The translations under genes and the position numbers were made by a program. DNA of 64,000 nucleotides, from the NCBI GenBank assembly GCA_023053685.1, contig JALIGW010000003.1:44586496-44650495 (forward strand), given 5' to 3'. The stretch comes from Diadophis punctatus similis. Lineage: Eukaryota > Chordata > Lepidosauria > Squamata > Dipsadidae. The notes beneath the pieces are model-generated. The model saw only the letters and a list, made by a program, of their open reading frames with translations, was not told the DNA's origin and did not search any database. Positions 1 through 11,523 of the stretch are shown in pieces (position 1 is the stretch's first letter; each line of letters starts with the position of its first letter).

Positions 1-229
1 TTGGTGGGCGTGGCAGGGGAAGGATACTGTAAAATCTCCATTCCCACCCCACTCCAGGGGAAGGTTACTGCAAAATCCCCATTTCCTCCCGATCAGCTGG
101 GACTCGGGAGGCAGAGAATAGATGATGGTGGGGCAAGTCAGAGGTGGTATTTACCGGTTCTCCGAACTACTCAAAATTTCCACTACTGGTTCTCCAGAAC
201 TGGTCAGAACCTGCTGAAACCCACCTCTG
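1..229 (-). mobile_element. hAT-like non-autonomous element, cut by window edge
   Basis: The right end reads ...AACCCACCTCTG at 218-229. The body is the reverse complement of the element at 34993-35288, sharing the ACCGGTTCTCCGAACTA block and the AAGGTTACTGCAAAATCCCC block. The left end lies outside the window, so no target-site duplication can be tested. An open frame runs through it but is simply repeat sequence. Confidence 0.75.
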
Positions 230-2376
230 GGGTGGGGCATGATTTCTTCAGCTGGGGTATCTCTTGCCAGTTTGGTGCCCAGAATTGGAAAGCGACAAGA
301 AATGGAGTGAGGTGTTGTTCTGTCCCATCAGCACATGCATTGCTCGCACAGCAGAGAGCCCCAGCAGGAAGCCACTTGGAATCAGCAGATTGGAATGTTG
401 TGAGCTTGCAGAGTGTGGTTTCAGCGAGACGTTATCTAATGGAGGAGGAGGGAGGATTAAGCCAAACCCAGAGCACCAGCTTTCAATTAAACCAAGGGAA
501 TGTGCTGTCTCTTCATCTGATGCAGTAAAAATATCCAAATTGGCTCCTGATGGCATCTTCTTGGGCACAAATCCCTGCTAGTTTGAATCCTAATCCAATT
601 CCTCCCATGCTAATCAAAGCTGCAGACAGCGGAGGCAATCTCTTGCTTTCAGTATCACCAACGTCATCCATCAGGTATCAATGGCTACTGGCTTCATTAC
701 AAAGTTAAAAAAAAAAGTAGAAAAGATGCTTTTATTTAACTCCTTTTGCCTCCTCATCCCACATTGATTTCCACAATGCAGACAACATTGCTGAAAAATA
801 ACACAAAGATACACAGAAGAATGCCTGCAGAATAATAGAACACTGTCTACAGTAATACTTGTTGGAGATGAGAACTATAGCACAGCAACCAAATCAGCAA
901 AAAGATGGAGGGAAAATCACACATCCACCCATAAAATTTCATCTGTTAGCTAGAATTAAAAAATGTTTTTGTAGTTTTTGAGGGAATAGTAGTATTTCTG
1001 TTTTCCAATTCAAAAATATTGAAAAAGGAACAAATCAGCAAGAACAAAAGAAATAAAAAAATATTTCAACAACAAGGGGAAAAAAGGGAGGGGAGGGTAA
1101 AAATAAACTCATAGATAGGTTCTCACTGAGGTAAAATTATCCTCAAACTCCTCCCAATATCAGGTTCTCACAGTTTTTTAACGTTAGGTAAGCAAGGAAA
1201 CAGAAGGCAACATTCTCATATATGTTTATTTACTCATGGGGCTTAGAAATATATAGGAATTTCTCTCCAGAAGTGCACCAAGCACTGTTGGCAAATGTTA
1301 CAAGGAGCTGCAATGAAAAAGAAAATTTGTTACAAGGTCAATGCATTCAGGGATAAACCAGCAGATTTGAAATATTGTCCCAATACTGTATAAGCTTTTT
1401 CTAAAAGTATCTCAGTGCAAAAGGTAACTGATTTATGTGCAAGTGGGTGTACAGTACTTACAAGAAGTGGACCATAAAGAATATTATCAAATTCACACTT
1501 GACAAGTTATTGGTTCTAAGCGCTTTTTTGAAAAAAGGGTGCATATATTGGATCATTCTCTTAGGAACACTGAAAAGGTTCAAGAGCCATTCACCTTGCA
1601 ACTTCCTCTAACATTTGTCTGCAGTACTGTCTGCTGCCGGGGAAGTGCACATTTGATCAAACTTATAATTGTGCACAAGAATTTTACTTCCATGAGAAGA
1701 ACAAGTCTTCATAATGCTGAATAGCCTGAAGGATGAGAACTTTGAAATTTTCATTCTAACTAATATGAAGGTACTAATCTCGCTCATTGCCGTCTTTCAA
1801 TTTTTAAGCTCCTTGCCTCCATAATAACCTGAGGCAGGGAGTTCCAATGAGTTACTTGTTCTTTATTTGCAGCTATTTACCCTACTTACTAATTGTTACA
1901 ACCAGGAGAAGGGATAATTTAAAACTTCACTGGCAGACTCCTTCTTCCGAATGTTATCCAATAAAATATACTAACAGCAGGTCTGTACCAGTCAGCCTGA
2001 TGCTCCTGACTCACCAGTTCTGAATATTAGTCCTTCTGTCAAGAACTTTTCCCTTCATCCCAACTCTTCCTTCTCCTTTCTTTCTTAAGCACTATATTTT
2101 ATACACTGTGAATATTTGTTGTTGATAATTTGCACATCAGAGGTATGCTTACTCCACATAATTGTGTAATGAAGAAATTAGATTTTCCTAATGTTCAATT
2201 TTCATAATGTGTGGTCAGGGTGAACAATCTGTCTACCCAATTTCAATTTTGAGGAGCCCAGAGCACCCTAGAAAAGGTGCAGTTCTATTTCTGATTTTAA
2301 GTCAGAAGAAAGGATTGGAAAGGTTTGGAAAAATATTTTAATCGGCCTTCTGCATTTGTTTTTGAGAGTTAAGATT
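230..2376. other. Unassigned AT-rich DNA
   Basis: I see no gene or clear repeat here. It has short A-rich runs (near 706-716 and 1053-1090) and no open frame with recognisable protein character. It is consistent with intron or intergenic DNA. Confidence 0.5.
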
Positions 2377-3397
2377 CTGTGTTTCCCTGAAAATAAGACC
2401 TACCCTGAAAATAAGCCCTAGCTTGATTTTTATGCATGCGCCTAAGATAAGCCAAAAATAAAATAAGCCCTAGTGAAGATGGTCATCAGCCCAGGGAGGC
2501 CAGCACCAGAGGTGTCGAGGGGGCCGACAGTGTCTGGCAGCCGTCACAGCCTGCACAGTGCAGGTGAGTTGATTGCCTGTCCAAGCAGCAGGCAGAGGCA
2601 GAGGTGGGGGGGGACAGGCAATCCAGATGCCCCATATGGGCCGTGGGAAAGCTGAGAGTCAGTGGGCCAGAGCAGGCAGACAGCCGTGGGAGGTTCGTTT
2701 TCACATGGTGGAACCGGCAGCAGATGGAGGCAGAGTTTCAGGGGTGAGAAGGCACATGATCCCAATACTCGCAATCCCACCCACTCCATCCCTCTGTCTC
2801 TTGGCTTCCTGCAGCCGGCGCAGTGCATCTGGATTGTGTGCCTCCCCCCTCCGTGCCTCTGTTTCCGTCTGCTGCCAGTGCCACTACGTGAAGATGAGCC
2901 TCCGATGGCCAGCTGGCTGCTCCGGCCCATTGACTCTCTGGCTTTCCCGTGGCCCGTGCGGCATGTCCAGATTGCGTGCCTCTGCACCTCTGCTTACATC
3001 TGCTGTTGGTACCACCACGCGAAGACGAGCCTGCCATGGCCAGCAACCTGCTCCACCCCACTGACTCTTGGCTTTCCTGCGGCCCATGAGGTGCATCCAG
3101 ACTGTGTGCCTTCCCCCTCTGCCTCTGCCGCAGTCTGCTGCTTTGACAGGTAATCAACTCACCTGTGCTGCGTGGACTGCGCAGCCCCAAAGTGCGCCAA
3201 CCAAGGGGCAAGCGGGCTGCAGCTGCTGCCAGAGAATGTCAGCCCCCATAAGCTCACCGCCTTTTGTGCGTTCTGCTAGGTTGGGCCGCCCAGCTGGGCT
3301 GATCACCCTGAAATCGTGTTTCCCCCAAAATAAACCCTAGTGCTTATTTTGGAACCCAAAAAAATATAAGACCGGGTCTATTTTTGGGGAAGCACAG
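2377..3397. mobile_element. Foldback composite element with CTGTGTTTCCC ends
   Basis: The ends are imperfect inverted repeats: CTGTGTTTCCCTGAAAATAA on the left and, reading inward from the right, CTGTGCTTCCCCAAAAATAG. Each is followed by an inverted 'AAATAAGCCCTAG'-type motif. The interior is GC-rich and folds back on itself: the block at about 2540-2730 is an inverted relative of 2880-3170 (both carry CAGGTGAGTTGATT or its complement). About 2.5 tandem units of roughly 135 bp lie at 2824-3150. I could not find a convincing target-site duplication, so the superfamily is unresolved. Open frames of up to 163 codons on both strands are by-products of the inverted repeat. Confidence 0.6.
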
Positions 3398-4588
3398 TAC
3401 TAGGCTTATATCACCTGTTTTTCTCCTCATATTCTTCCATTTTCCCCCTACCCAACAAAGTCCAACATTTGGAGGGCTTTGATGTCATAAAATTCCTAGC
3501 CACCATCTCTGGAGCCTTCATAGGCCTCAAAAATATTTCCCTCCAGCCATAAAAGTTTCCCACCCATGAATAATTGCTTTGATGGAAGGCCCACTTTTTG
3601 CATGAAACTATCCTAGACAACAACATGGTTTGTGGCTCAGTATGAGCCCATGTCTTATTGACATCTTGCCTCCTAAAGGCTATATACTGGCTATACACTT
3701 GTTATTTGGAATCTTGGACCAATCTAGTCCGAATTAATTTTTAAACTAAAACTGCTACAAGAGAAAGGTGTCTGAAGATGCTTATTGTTCTTGCCTTGTT
3801 ATAATCTGTTATGATAGAAAGCCAGAAAGCCAGAAATGGAGACTTTATGGTGGCAATGGTTAGACTCTGAAATTCTTTTCTAAGAAAGATGTACTTTCTT
3901 TTCAGTGTTAGATGAAAGTCTTAATTCTCTGCCCAAGCTTTCTTTATCTTTGTTTCTATATTGCCAAAGGATGACGCCAAGAACACTCATTTGAAATATT
4001 TCCCACTTCCGCATTATACTCCCCTCTGCCATAATATCTAATGAATACTGTAATCAAGATGTTGATTTTTTCTGGACCAATTCTACCTATCGAGTCTCAA
4101 TAGCAGATGCTAAGGTGTATAAAAGTGGAGCTGTATCCAAACCAAGAGATTCCTATCCTTGGTTACATGGAAGTCGTATTACTTGACTCATTATAACTGA
4201 CTGGGTTAACACATTGCATTAAGGTTTGGTTCTTTGTTAAATTTGTTAAGAGATACCAAATGGGACTGCAAAAGTCCAGGTGACCATGAGAGGGCAGAAA
4301 AGAGAGGCATAAAACTTCCCTGCCATCTTGTGATCAACTGATTTTTGCAGTCCACATTTGGTCATCTTAGATATATATCTTATCTTTCTGCTAGGATAGT
4401 ATACATGCAAAAGTGAGGGGCCTAAAGTCACCCACTGAGTTTTTATGGCTAAAAGTGAGAAATTAGGAAGGGTATCTTCTGAGCCTCTTGTTCCCCATGC
4501 TATCCAGCTATGGACCGTGCTGTCTCTTATTTGACTGTTCCCTAGGCAGCATATCTGGGCTCAGCCTCCCAAGGTTATTCCCACATAC
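3398..4588. other. Unassigned DNA
   Basis: No gene or repeat recognised. A 95-codon minus-strand frame at 3411-3698 has no recognisable domain and is probably chance. Confidence 0.5.
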
Positions 4589-4596
4589 CCTTACAT

Positions 4597-4877
4597 CAGA
4601 GGTGGGTTCCTCCCGGTTCAGACCGGTTCTATGGAACCGGTAGTAACTTGGCGGCCTGGGTTGCTAGAGCTGGCAGTGACCCAGGCCTGCCATTCCCCCG
4701 AACTGGCTCTCTCGGCAGTGCCGTAGGCAGCGCCATCTTGTTTTTTGCTTCTGCGCATGCACAGAAGCTGGTGTTTTAGCACCACGCATATGCGCATGCA
4801 TGCAGCGTGATGCGTGTGCGCCCACACAGCGTGTCAAGGAGTGAACCGGCAGCAAAGAAAAGCAGAACCCACCCCTG
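4597..4877. mobile_element. hAT-like non-autonomous element, 281 bp
   Basis: It begins CAGAGGTGGGTTCC and ends GAACCCACCCCTG, and is flanked by a perfect 8-bp duplication CCTTACAT (4589-4596 and 4878-4885). Inside are two ACCGGTT-type blocks, a CGCCATCTTG block (a YY1-type site on the minus strand, 4731-4740) and CTGCGCATGCACAG. The 8-bp duplication and CAG...CTG ends are characteristic of the hAT superfamily. No transposase frame is present. Confidence 0.88.
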
Positions 4878-4885
4878 CCTTACAT

Positions 4886-5539
4886 CACTGCACCACACTG
4901 GTATGTTTTGATTTTGAGTTACTGTCTTCTCTGAGTCTAACTATTGTGCTCTGTACACCATGAGCTATGGCTGCATGAACCAAGCCAAATGTGATTTAGT
5001 CAAACAATGAATAAGCAAACTACTATGTACACTTAGTAAAAGTGTAAATCTTGGTACTGTTTTATTGCATAGAAATAATGATTAGAAGTTAAAAACATAG
5101 ATACATTCCAGTACCAAATATCAAGCAGTCAAAAATATATTTGCACGGTTTAAAGGAAAAGGCAGGAATCACATGTGACTAGGAGTTTCACTGGCAATGT
5201 TCCTGATAGATTCAAGCCTATTGCAAAGTTCATCTGGAAGAAAAAAAAAACAATAATTCCCACACCAGTGTGGTTACATTCCTGAATAGCTAGACAAGCC
5301 AGACAGTATATGGATAGTCATAAGACAGTGGTTTGAATTTAATCTGAATGAATCTGACCTCATTATTTTCCCTCCCCCTCTTCTCTATTTTACATGCAAT
5401 ATTTTGTTTAGAAATGAGATAACTTTTTCCAGCATCCCAAGCCCTTTTGTAACACAATGTCTAAAGCCTCACATCTCAGTGAATGAAGAAAGTTTCATTG
5501 TCACTGACATAAAAGTGACATGTTTGTGAGAAAACAGCA
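4886..5539. other. Unassigned DNA between two hAT-like insertions
   Basis: Nothing recognisable apart from a short A-run at about 5239-5250. Confidence 0.5.
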
Positions 5540-5547
5540 GTGATATT

Positions 5548-5858
5548 CAGGGGTGGGTTCTAACTTACCTTGCTGTCAGTTTGCTCCCTCCTGAGCCGCA
5601 TGTGCAGTAAAGAAAAATCCGGGGGGAAAAAATCCAAAAAAAAGATGGCGACCACATGCACAATGCCGGAATTTGGCTTCTGCGCATACTCAGAAGGGAA
5701 AAAAATAAAAAAAAAATTCAAAAAAAATCTTAAAATTTTCAAAAACAAAGATGGCGGTGCCCACGGACCAGCACTGACCAAACTGGGTCGGTGACATCAT
5801 CGTGACATCACCAGCGGGTCGCTACCAGTTCGGGAGAACCGGTCTGAACCCACCCCTG
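5548..5858. mobile_element. hAT-like non-autonomous element, 311 bp
   Basis: Ends are CAGGGGTGGGTTC and GAACCCACCCCTG. The flanking 8-mers are GTGATATT (5540-5547) and GTGATACT (5859-5866), with one mismatch. The interior is A-rich and contains AAGATGGCGG (5748-5757), the related AAGATGGCGA (5642-5651), and the shared right-hand block TGACATCA...GCGGGTCGCTACC. Confidence 0.86.
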
Positions 5859-5866
5859 GTGATACT

Positions 5867-6279
5867 TCAGTAAATTTGAAGAATCGGGTTTTCCTATGAA
5901 AACCTGGTGGTGTTTTTAAGTCTGCAATTTAGTCATCTTCATCTTCTCTTGCTCTGGATTCTCCATTACATCTTTTTCATAAAGTTATCTTCTCACCTCT
6001 TTCCCTTTCTAGACAATGAATTTTGGGTTTTAGAAAGAAGATACTTGTAGGAAAAAGTATTATCATTTCATATCCCTCATAGAATATTAAGGAGAGGAAA
6101 CGAAAGAGGATGTTACAGCGTATTTCTTGTGCACAGAATATTTACTTCCTTTTTAAATGTATTTGTCATGTACGTATTGTATATGTTCACTTAGTTCAGA
6201 TTATGGCATTACGGTGTAACACTTTTTTTGAATTCGACCCTTAAACTAAAAATCAGAGAGTGCTAGTGCCATAACCATA
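5867..6279. other. Unassigned DNA
   Basis: No gene or repeat recognised. Confidence 0.5.
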
Positions 6280-6287
6280 ATTGGAAG

Positions 6288-6597
6288 CAGGGGTGAAATC
6301 CTCCCGGTTCGCTCTTACCTGTTGGTCGCCGCACAGCCCAACAACCTGGTTGCATTCGCAGCACGGGGCTTCCCCCGCCCGCTTCCCCCGCCCGCCTGTA
6401 CGCCGGCATCTGAGTTCTTTTGCCCTCTGCGCATGCGCAAAGTGTTCTACTTGCGCAGAGGGCAAAAAAACTCAGATGCCGGCGTACAGGCGGGCGGGGG
6501 AAGCGGGTGGGGGAAGCCCCGTGCTGCGAACGCAACCAGGTTGTTGGGCTGTGCGGCGACCAACAGGTAAGAGCGAGCCAGGAGGATTTCACCCCTG
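6288..6597. mobile_element. Palindromic hAT-like MITE, 310 bp
   Basis: Ends are CAGGGGTGAAATCC and GGATTTCACCCCTG. A perfect 8-bp duplication ATTGGAAG lies at 6280-6287 and 6598-6605. The whole element is one inverted repeat with arms of about 147 bp that differ at only a few positions around a short centre (about 6435-6450). Both strands therefore encode almost the same frames, which should not be annotated as genes. The left arm carries a perfect TGCGCATGCGCA (6428-6439). Confidence 0.92.
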
Positions 6598-6605
6598 ATT
6601 GGAAG

Positions 6606-7009
6606 CCATAACATTTGAATTGTTGGGACTTCTCTTTCCCTATTTTTAGATGTGCCTCTGATTATGTGATGATTTATAAAATGCCATTCCTCGTATTATA
6701 CCAAGGTTTGTGTTAGGGCTATGCCTTCATTAAGATACCCAAGTTCTTCCGAATTCTTCATAAGGTATATGTAACCAAGAAGAATGGATGTGAGTGAAGC
6801 TGCCGTATGATGAGGCCCTGGAGTCTGCTTGTACTTAAAATGTGGGAAAAGGTAACAGGCATTCAAATTAGGCTGCATGTGGTGCTGTGATGGATTTTGA
6901 CTGCCCCTAAGAATTTCAGTGTACTCTGATCCTTAAACACAAAGACAATGAATGATTTATCTCCCATTTTTGAAAACACAGAATCTGCAGATGTCACTTT
7001 TCTCTTTCC
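6606..7009. other. Unassigned DNA
   Basis: No gene or repeat recognised. Confidence 0.5.
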
Positions 7010-7017
7010 CTATAGAG

Positions 7018-7152
7018 CAGGGGTCTCCAACCTTGGCAACTTTAAGACTTGTGGACTTCAACTCCCAGAATTCCTCAGCCAGCTTTGCTGGCTGAGGAAT
7101 TCTGGGAGTTGAAGTCCACAAGTCTTAAAGCTGCCAAGGTTGGAGACCCCTG
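7018..7152. mobile_element. 135-bp hairpin hAT-like MITE
   Basis: Ends are CAGGGGTCTCC and GGAGACCCCTG, with a perfect 8-bp duplication CTATAGAG (7010-7017 and 7153-7160). The element is almost entirely two inverted arms meeting at AGCCAGCTTTGCTGGCT. It is the same family and length as 22412-22546. Confidence 0.93.
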
Positions 7153-7359
7153 CTATAGAGAAACAAAATCCTGAGCTTCTTTTGTGTATGTAGAGAGAAA
7201 CTAGACTGCTTTATATTAATATATTTGGATATAATTTCAAAAGTGCTTATTATTATAATTTACCTGCCAGCACTTGTTGCTTAGGATTGCAGCATTTGTC
7301 TATGAAACAGTATTTATGCTGTGCGTTTCCACCACCCAGTACTTTGATTATGCTTAGAG

Positions 7360-7704
7360 CAGGGGTGTCGATTTCATTGAGGGCTGTATCAGGGTTGTGT
7401 TTAACCTTGGGGGGGCTGGGGTTGTGTGAGTGGTAGCTCAACGTCATTCATGTTGGGGGTGCCTGTGGTGGCCTGAGCGCTCTGCTAGTGAAAACGGGCT
7501 CCCGAGCACATTTTTCGGCTGCGATGGCTTTCTGTAACCCTCTGCCAGCAAAAATGGCGCCTGGGAGGGCCCTCCTCAGCTCCGTTTTCACTGGCAAAGG
7601 CACCATGGTCCGGTCCTTCGCTGTTTCCAATATGGCCCCATGGGCCAGATCTAAGCACCCTGCAGGCCAGATCCAGCCTACGGGCCTTGAGCTTGACACT
7701 CCTG
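7360..7704. mobile_element. hAT-like non-autonomous element, 345 bp
   Basis: Ends are CAGGGGTGTCGATTTC and GAGCTTGACACTCCTG. The flanks are TGCTTAGAG on the left and TGCTAGAG on the right, consistent with an 8-bp duplication plus a one-base change. The interior is GC-rich and contains AAAATGGCGCC. Open frames of 75 (+) and 91 (-) codons in the interior are not recognisable proteins. Confidence 0.8.
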
Positions 7705-7712
7705 TGCTAGAG

Positions 7713-8587
7713 TAATTTTGCAAATTTCTATAGTGGCCTTCTCCACAAAATACTGCATTTCTTGAAAAATCCTCACTTTGAGGGCTCCAGGTGGAGGCAC
7801 AGTCCTACTAAAGGGACCAGATGAATCCCACTTTGATTACATATTATAGTCAGAGGCTTACAATTCAAAACAATTTTGATATATTTGTGTGCCACTGGCA
7901 TTGGTTCCATAGATTTCCAGGCAACAAATGCCAATTCAGAAATCACAAAATGTCATTGCCTTGGGATGGAAGTAGTACTTTGTGTACACATGGTAGGAAA
8001 TTTTAGTTCACTCTCACCTCCCACTGTCTCTCAGCCCATTTTAGTAAACTGTTGGATGGAATGATAGGTCATAAAGCAGGAATCACAGCACACTAGCACC
8101 GACAATTATGAAGGCAACAGAGGTTTGCTACCACATCAAGCAGAAAAGCACAAAGAAACATTAGCATTTAGTTTCTATTACTTTTGTGAAGGGAGGAAAG
8201 GGGTATATTTTTAGACGTTACTGGGTGGCAAATGAACATTGCTTAGTTGATCATTCTCTGCTTTACTGTTGGCCAGAAAGGTGAAATGCTGATTGTCTGA
8301 TATTTCTCTGTGAGATCTAGATTGGCAAACATTCCTGTGCCAATAGCATCATGAAGTCTAAATCGAACTGGAAATCAACAAAATGATCCAGTGCAACCTT
8401 GGATGTATTTTAAACTGATTTCAGTTTAAGGGCTGGGAAATGGAATAACTTGATCATCTGAAAGAATCTGCTGACTATCTTAAAAACATCCGTTGTGTAC
8501 TGAACCCCACAATAGAATCTGGAACATTTCCCCTTTGACTTCAGGTACTGAATAATGACCCATCAGCACTTTCAAGCCTAAGAACTG
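7713..8587. other. Unassigned DNA
   Basis: No gene or repeat recognised. Confidence 0.5.
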
Positions 8588-9055
8588 AAAATCAGGCTTG
8601 TCAGATGCTACATCTTTTCTATCCTGCTCTACGGAGTGGAGAGTTGGTCTGTGACAGAAAGCCACTTGAAGAAACTAGAAGCATTCGAAATGTGGATTTA
8701 CAGGCGGCTGTTATGTATAAGTTGGGTTGACAAAATCAGAAATGAGGAGGTGATAAGCCGCCTGGGAAAGCCAAGGAAAATCATCAAAACCATAAAAAAG
8801 CGAAAGTTGGAATATTTTGGACATGTGATGCGACACCCAGAAAAATACGGCATACTTCACTTAATCCTTCAAGGAAAGATTGAAGGCAAATGAGGTCCAG
8901 GCAGAAGAAGAACATAATGGCTTCAAAATCTAAGGGACTGGTTTGGACAAAACTCAACAGCACTTTTTCGTTTATCAACAGCACTTTTGCTGTTGATAAA
9001 AATTAGGATCACTAATATGATAGCCAACATCTGATGACTGATATGACACAAGAAG
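8588..9055 (+). pseudogene. RTE-like LINE fragment: C-terminal end of reverse transcriptase ORF and 3' tail
   Basis: The plus strand reads ESWSVTESHLKKLEAFEMW, then YRRLLCISW and RKLEYFGHVMRHPEKYG, then LILQGKIEGK before a stop. These are hallmarks of the region downstream of the palm domain in RTE-type non-LTR retrotransposons. Upstream, in the same frame, LLYGVESW is visible. The catalytic YADD region is absent, so the copy is 5'-truncated. It ends in a (GAA)n tail at about 9049-9063. The exact clade (BovB or another RTE) is inferred from motif memory and is uncertain. Confidence 0.75.
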
Positions 9056-10596
9056 AAGAAGAAACACTTTCATCCTTGCATCTATGAGTGCTGGCATATT
9101 TGGGCTAGAAAATTCCTGATTACTGTTATTATTTTCTGTATCTCATAGCTGCCATCTAATAGCTAGCCAGATTTCTGCAGCTCAGATTTGCTTGCTTTAA
9201 CAACTACCACCCATAAGCATGGAAAAGATGGGTGGGTCTTAGCACTACAGTTTTAAAATACCTCATTTTGCCTTTCTTCCCCCATGTTATTGTCTCCCAA
9301 TGGTCAAAATGATTCCTGAACATCATTTTGAGAATCTCTTGAAGGTACCAAAGCTGGATTACATTTTGCCTTCAAGCAGAATTGCATTTCCAGCATGTGC
9401 TAGAATCTTCTTAGGAGGAGGAAAAACAGATGAATTATAAAGAATGGAGGCAATGGAAGATAGACTTAAATTCATTGTCCGCGTGGTAGGGAGAGAAAAA
9501 AGGTGGAGTGCATGGTGAAAGTCTGTTAGAGTTGTGGGTGGAAGCAGGACTGGAATGGCAGGAGTATTGCAAGGGCAATATCTGAAGGGCAAGGTGTGAC
9601 AGAGCTGACTACCTGGGAGTCAGGTGCATTTGACTCACAGTATTACAGGATGCTGACAGGTTTTCTGTTTTCCACTTACTAGAATTATTTTTAAGAGGCC
9701 CATCATTCATCACCAGTTACAGTGTAATAGGTGAAGGGTTGGCCATGTTTCACCTCAGCTACTCAGTCATAGATGGGATTCATGTTTTACAATAAACCAT
9801 GGTTTGCTAAACATACTTAGGTAACTGTTCACGTAACACACTAATCCATAAATCAAAAAGTCAGTGTATGGTTCAATGCAATATTTGAACCAGGAGATTA
9901 TGTACTCTTAAAGCAATTAGTGCATTTTTGCCTCCCCAAACTTTCAAATCCACAGTAGAGAAACAAAGAAGTCTTGCCTATGACAAAGATTTTCAGCACT
10001 CTAAAGTGTAAACATCAAGTTCAATGACCTTCCCCAGGGCAAGATTAGTGAAAATGCCTGGAAATGGAGCAAAAATATTGTACAGCAAGGAGGACAAGAA
10101 GAGAAACTTCATACGTTGTTTCCCTGTGGTAATGATGACATTGTCTTACATTGCCAGAATAAATTGAATTATTAGCTACTGTATTTCTGTTTCACTTGTC
10201 TGTTGTTGTCACTTATGGAATTGCTCACAAGGCTGAGTGGTGTGTCTCATAGATGCATTTCTCATATTTGCAAAACTTCTTCTGGCTCTCCAGAATCCCA
10301 CACAGGTGAAAGCTAGCCTGAAATAGTCTGACAGGCTGGGCTGACTGCCAGGTTATCATATGAGCTCTCATCTGGAAACATGCAAAGATGAACTCTACAT
10401 AAAGGCAAGCTGTCCACCTATGCATTAATAGTTGGTAGTGAGAAACATTGATCTAAATTATTTTCTCTCATCCAAAATTCTGTTTGTAAATTGAGATATC
10501 TTCTCACTGAACGTTGGGTCAAATAAGAACTTCTGAGGAGTATTTCCGTTCCCACTATCCATTTGAGGTTTAAAAATGTAGACCAGCCACCTGAAA
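9056..10596. other. Unassigned DNA with a possible old MITE relic
   Basis: Most of this stretch shows nothing. Around 9785-9870 the text AATAAACCATGGTTTGC followed by CACGTAACACACTAATCC resembles the stretch at 14790-14940, hinting at an old dispersed repeat. Confidence 0.4.
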
Positions 10597-11122
10597 CTTT
10601 ATTTTTATTTTATTTTATTTATGTATTTATTTATTTATTTGTCAAACATGTACAGGATAGCAGGTAGAGGTATAAGCATAAACATAAGCAAAGTAAGTAC
10701 AGATAAATGAGGACAATAGAACAGTAAGACAGGGACGGTAGGCACAGTGGTGTGCTTATGCACGCCCCTTACAATACAGACCTCTTAGGAATGGGGTGAG
10801 ATCGACTGTAGACAGTCTAAGGTTAAAGTTTTGGGGGTTTGGGAAGAAACCACAGAGTCAGATAGTGCATTCCAGGCATTGATTACTCTGTTGCTGAAGT
10901 CATATTTTCTGCAAACGAGTTTGGAGCGGATTACATTAAGTTTGTTTCTATTGTGTGCTCGTGTATTGTTGCGGTTGAAGCTGAAGCAGTCATTGATAGA
11001 TAGGACATTATGGCAGATGATTTTATGAACTACATTTAGATCAGATCGAAGGCGACGTAGTTCTAAATTGTCTAAGCCCAAAATTTCAAGTCTGGTGGAA
11101 TAAGGTATTCTGTTGCAAGCAG
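10597..11122 (-). mobile_element. CR1/L2-group LINE, 3' end
   Basis: The plus strand starts with a (TTTA)n stretch (the complement of the LINE tail). The minus strand then encodes RLEILGLDNLELRRLRSDL, AHNRNKLNVIRSK and KYDFSNRVINAWNALSDSVV. That is the usual C-terminal segment of CR1/L2-type reverse transcriptase proteins. The copy is 5'-truncated; no catalytic motif remains. Relatives lie at 20683, 41636, 58455 and 60689, all on the minus strand. Confidence 0.82.
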
Positions 11123-11523
11123 CTTTAGGTTTCAACTTCACATGCGCTACTCTGGTAATTAGTCATTTTTTCACTTCCTTTCTTTCATGTGGAAGTTTTT
11201 CTGCAGTGCTGTATCTGGTAAGCATGAATTGTTCAGGAGAACATAGTCATGGTCGTTCCTAATATTCAAATTTCTCTCACTGTTGAGCACTTTAGATAGA
11301 ACTGTGGAGACTAAATAAGTAACTGTTCAGCATTTCAGAGGTGTTTGCCTTAGCTCAGTTAGTATCTTTGAGAAAGAGTTGCTATCTGACCAAGTTCCCC
11401 TGCTCTCACATTCAAAGCAGCCTTCCCCAGTCTGGTGCTCTTCAAATAGGAGAAGTAGGAATTGCTGGAGGATCTCAGGTTGAGGTAGATTGATTTAAAC
11501 ACTTCTTCAGCACACATAGGGAT

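Noticed and set aside
1..528. 175-codon frame at the window start
   Set aside because: The first 229 bp are a hAT-like repeat and the rest has no protein character.
2544..3211. Overlapping frames of 147-163 codons on both strands
   Set aside because: They mirror each other across the inverted repeat and show low-complexity composition; no domain.
6263..6611. Near-identical proteins on opposite strands
   Set aside because: A direct consequence of the palindromic MITE.
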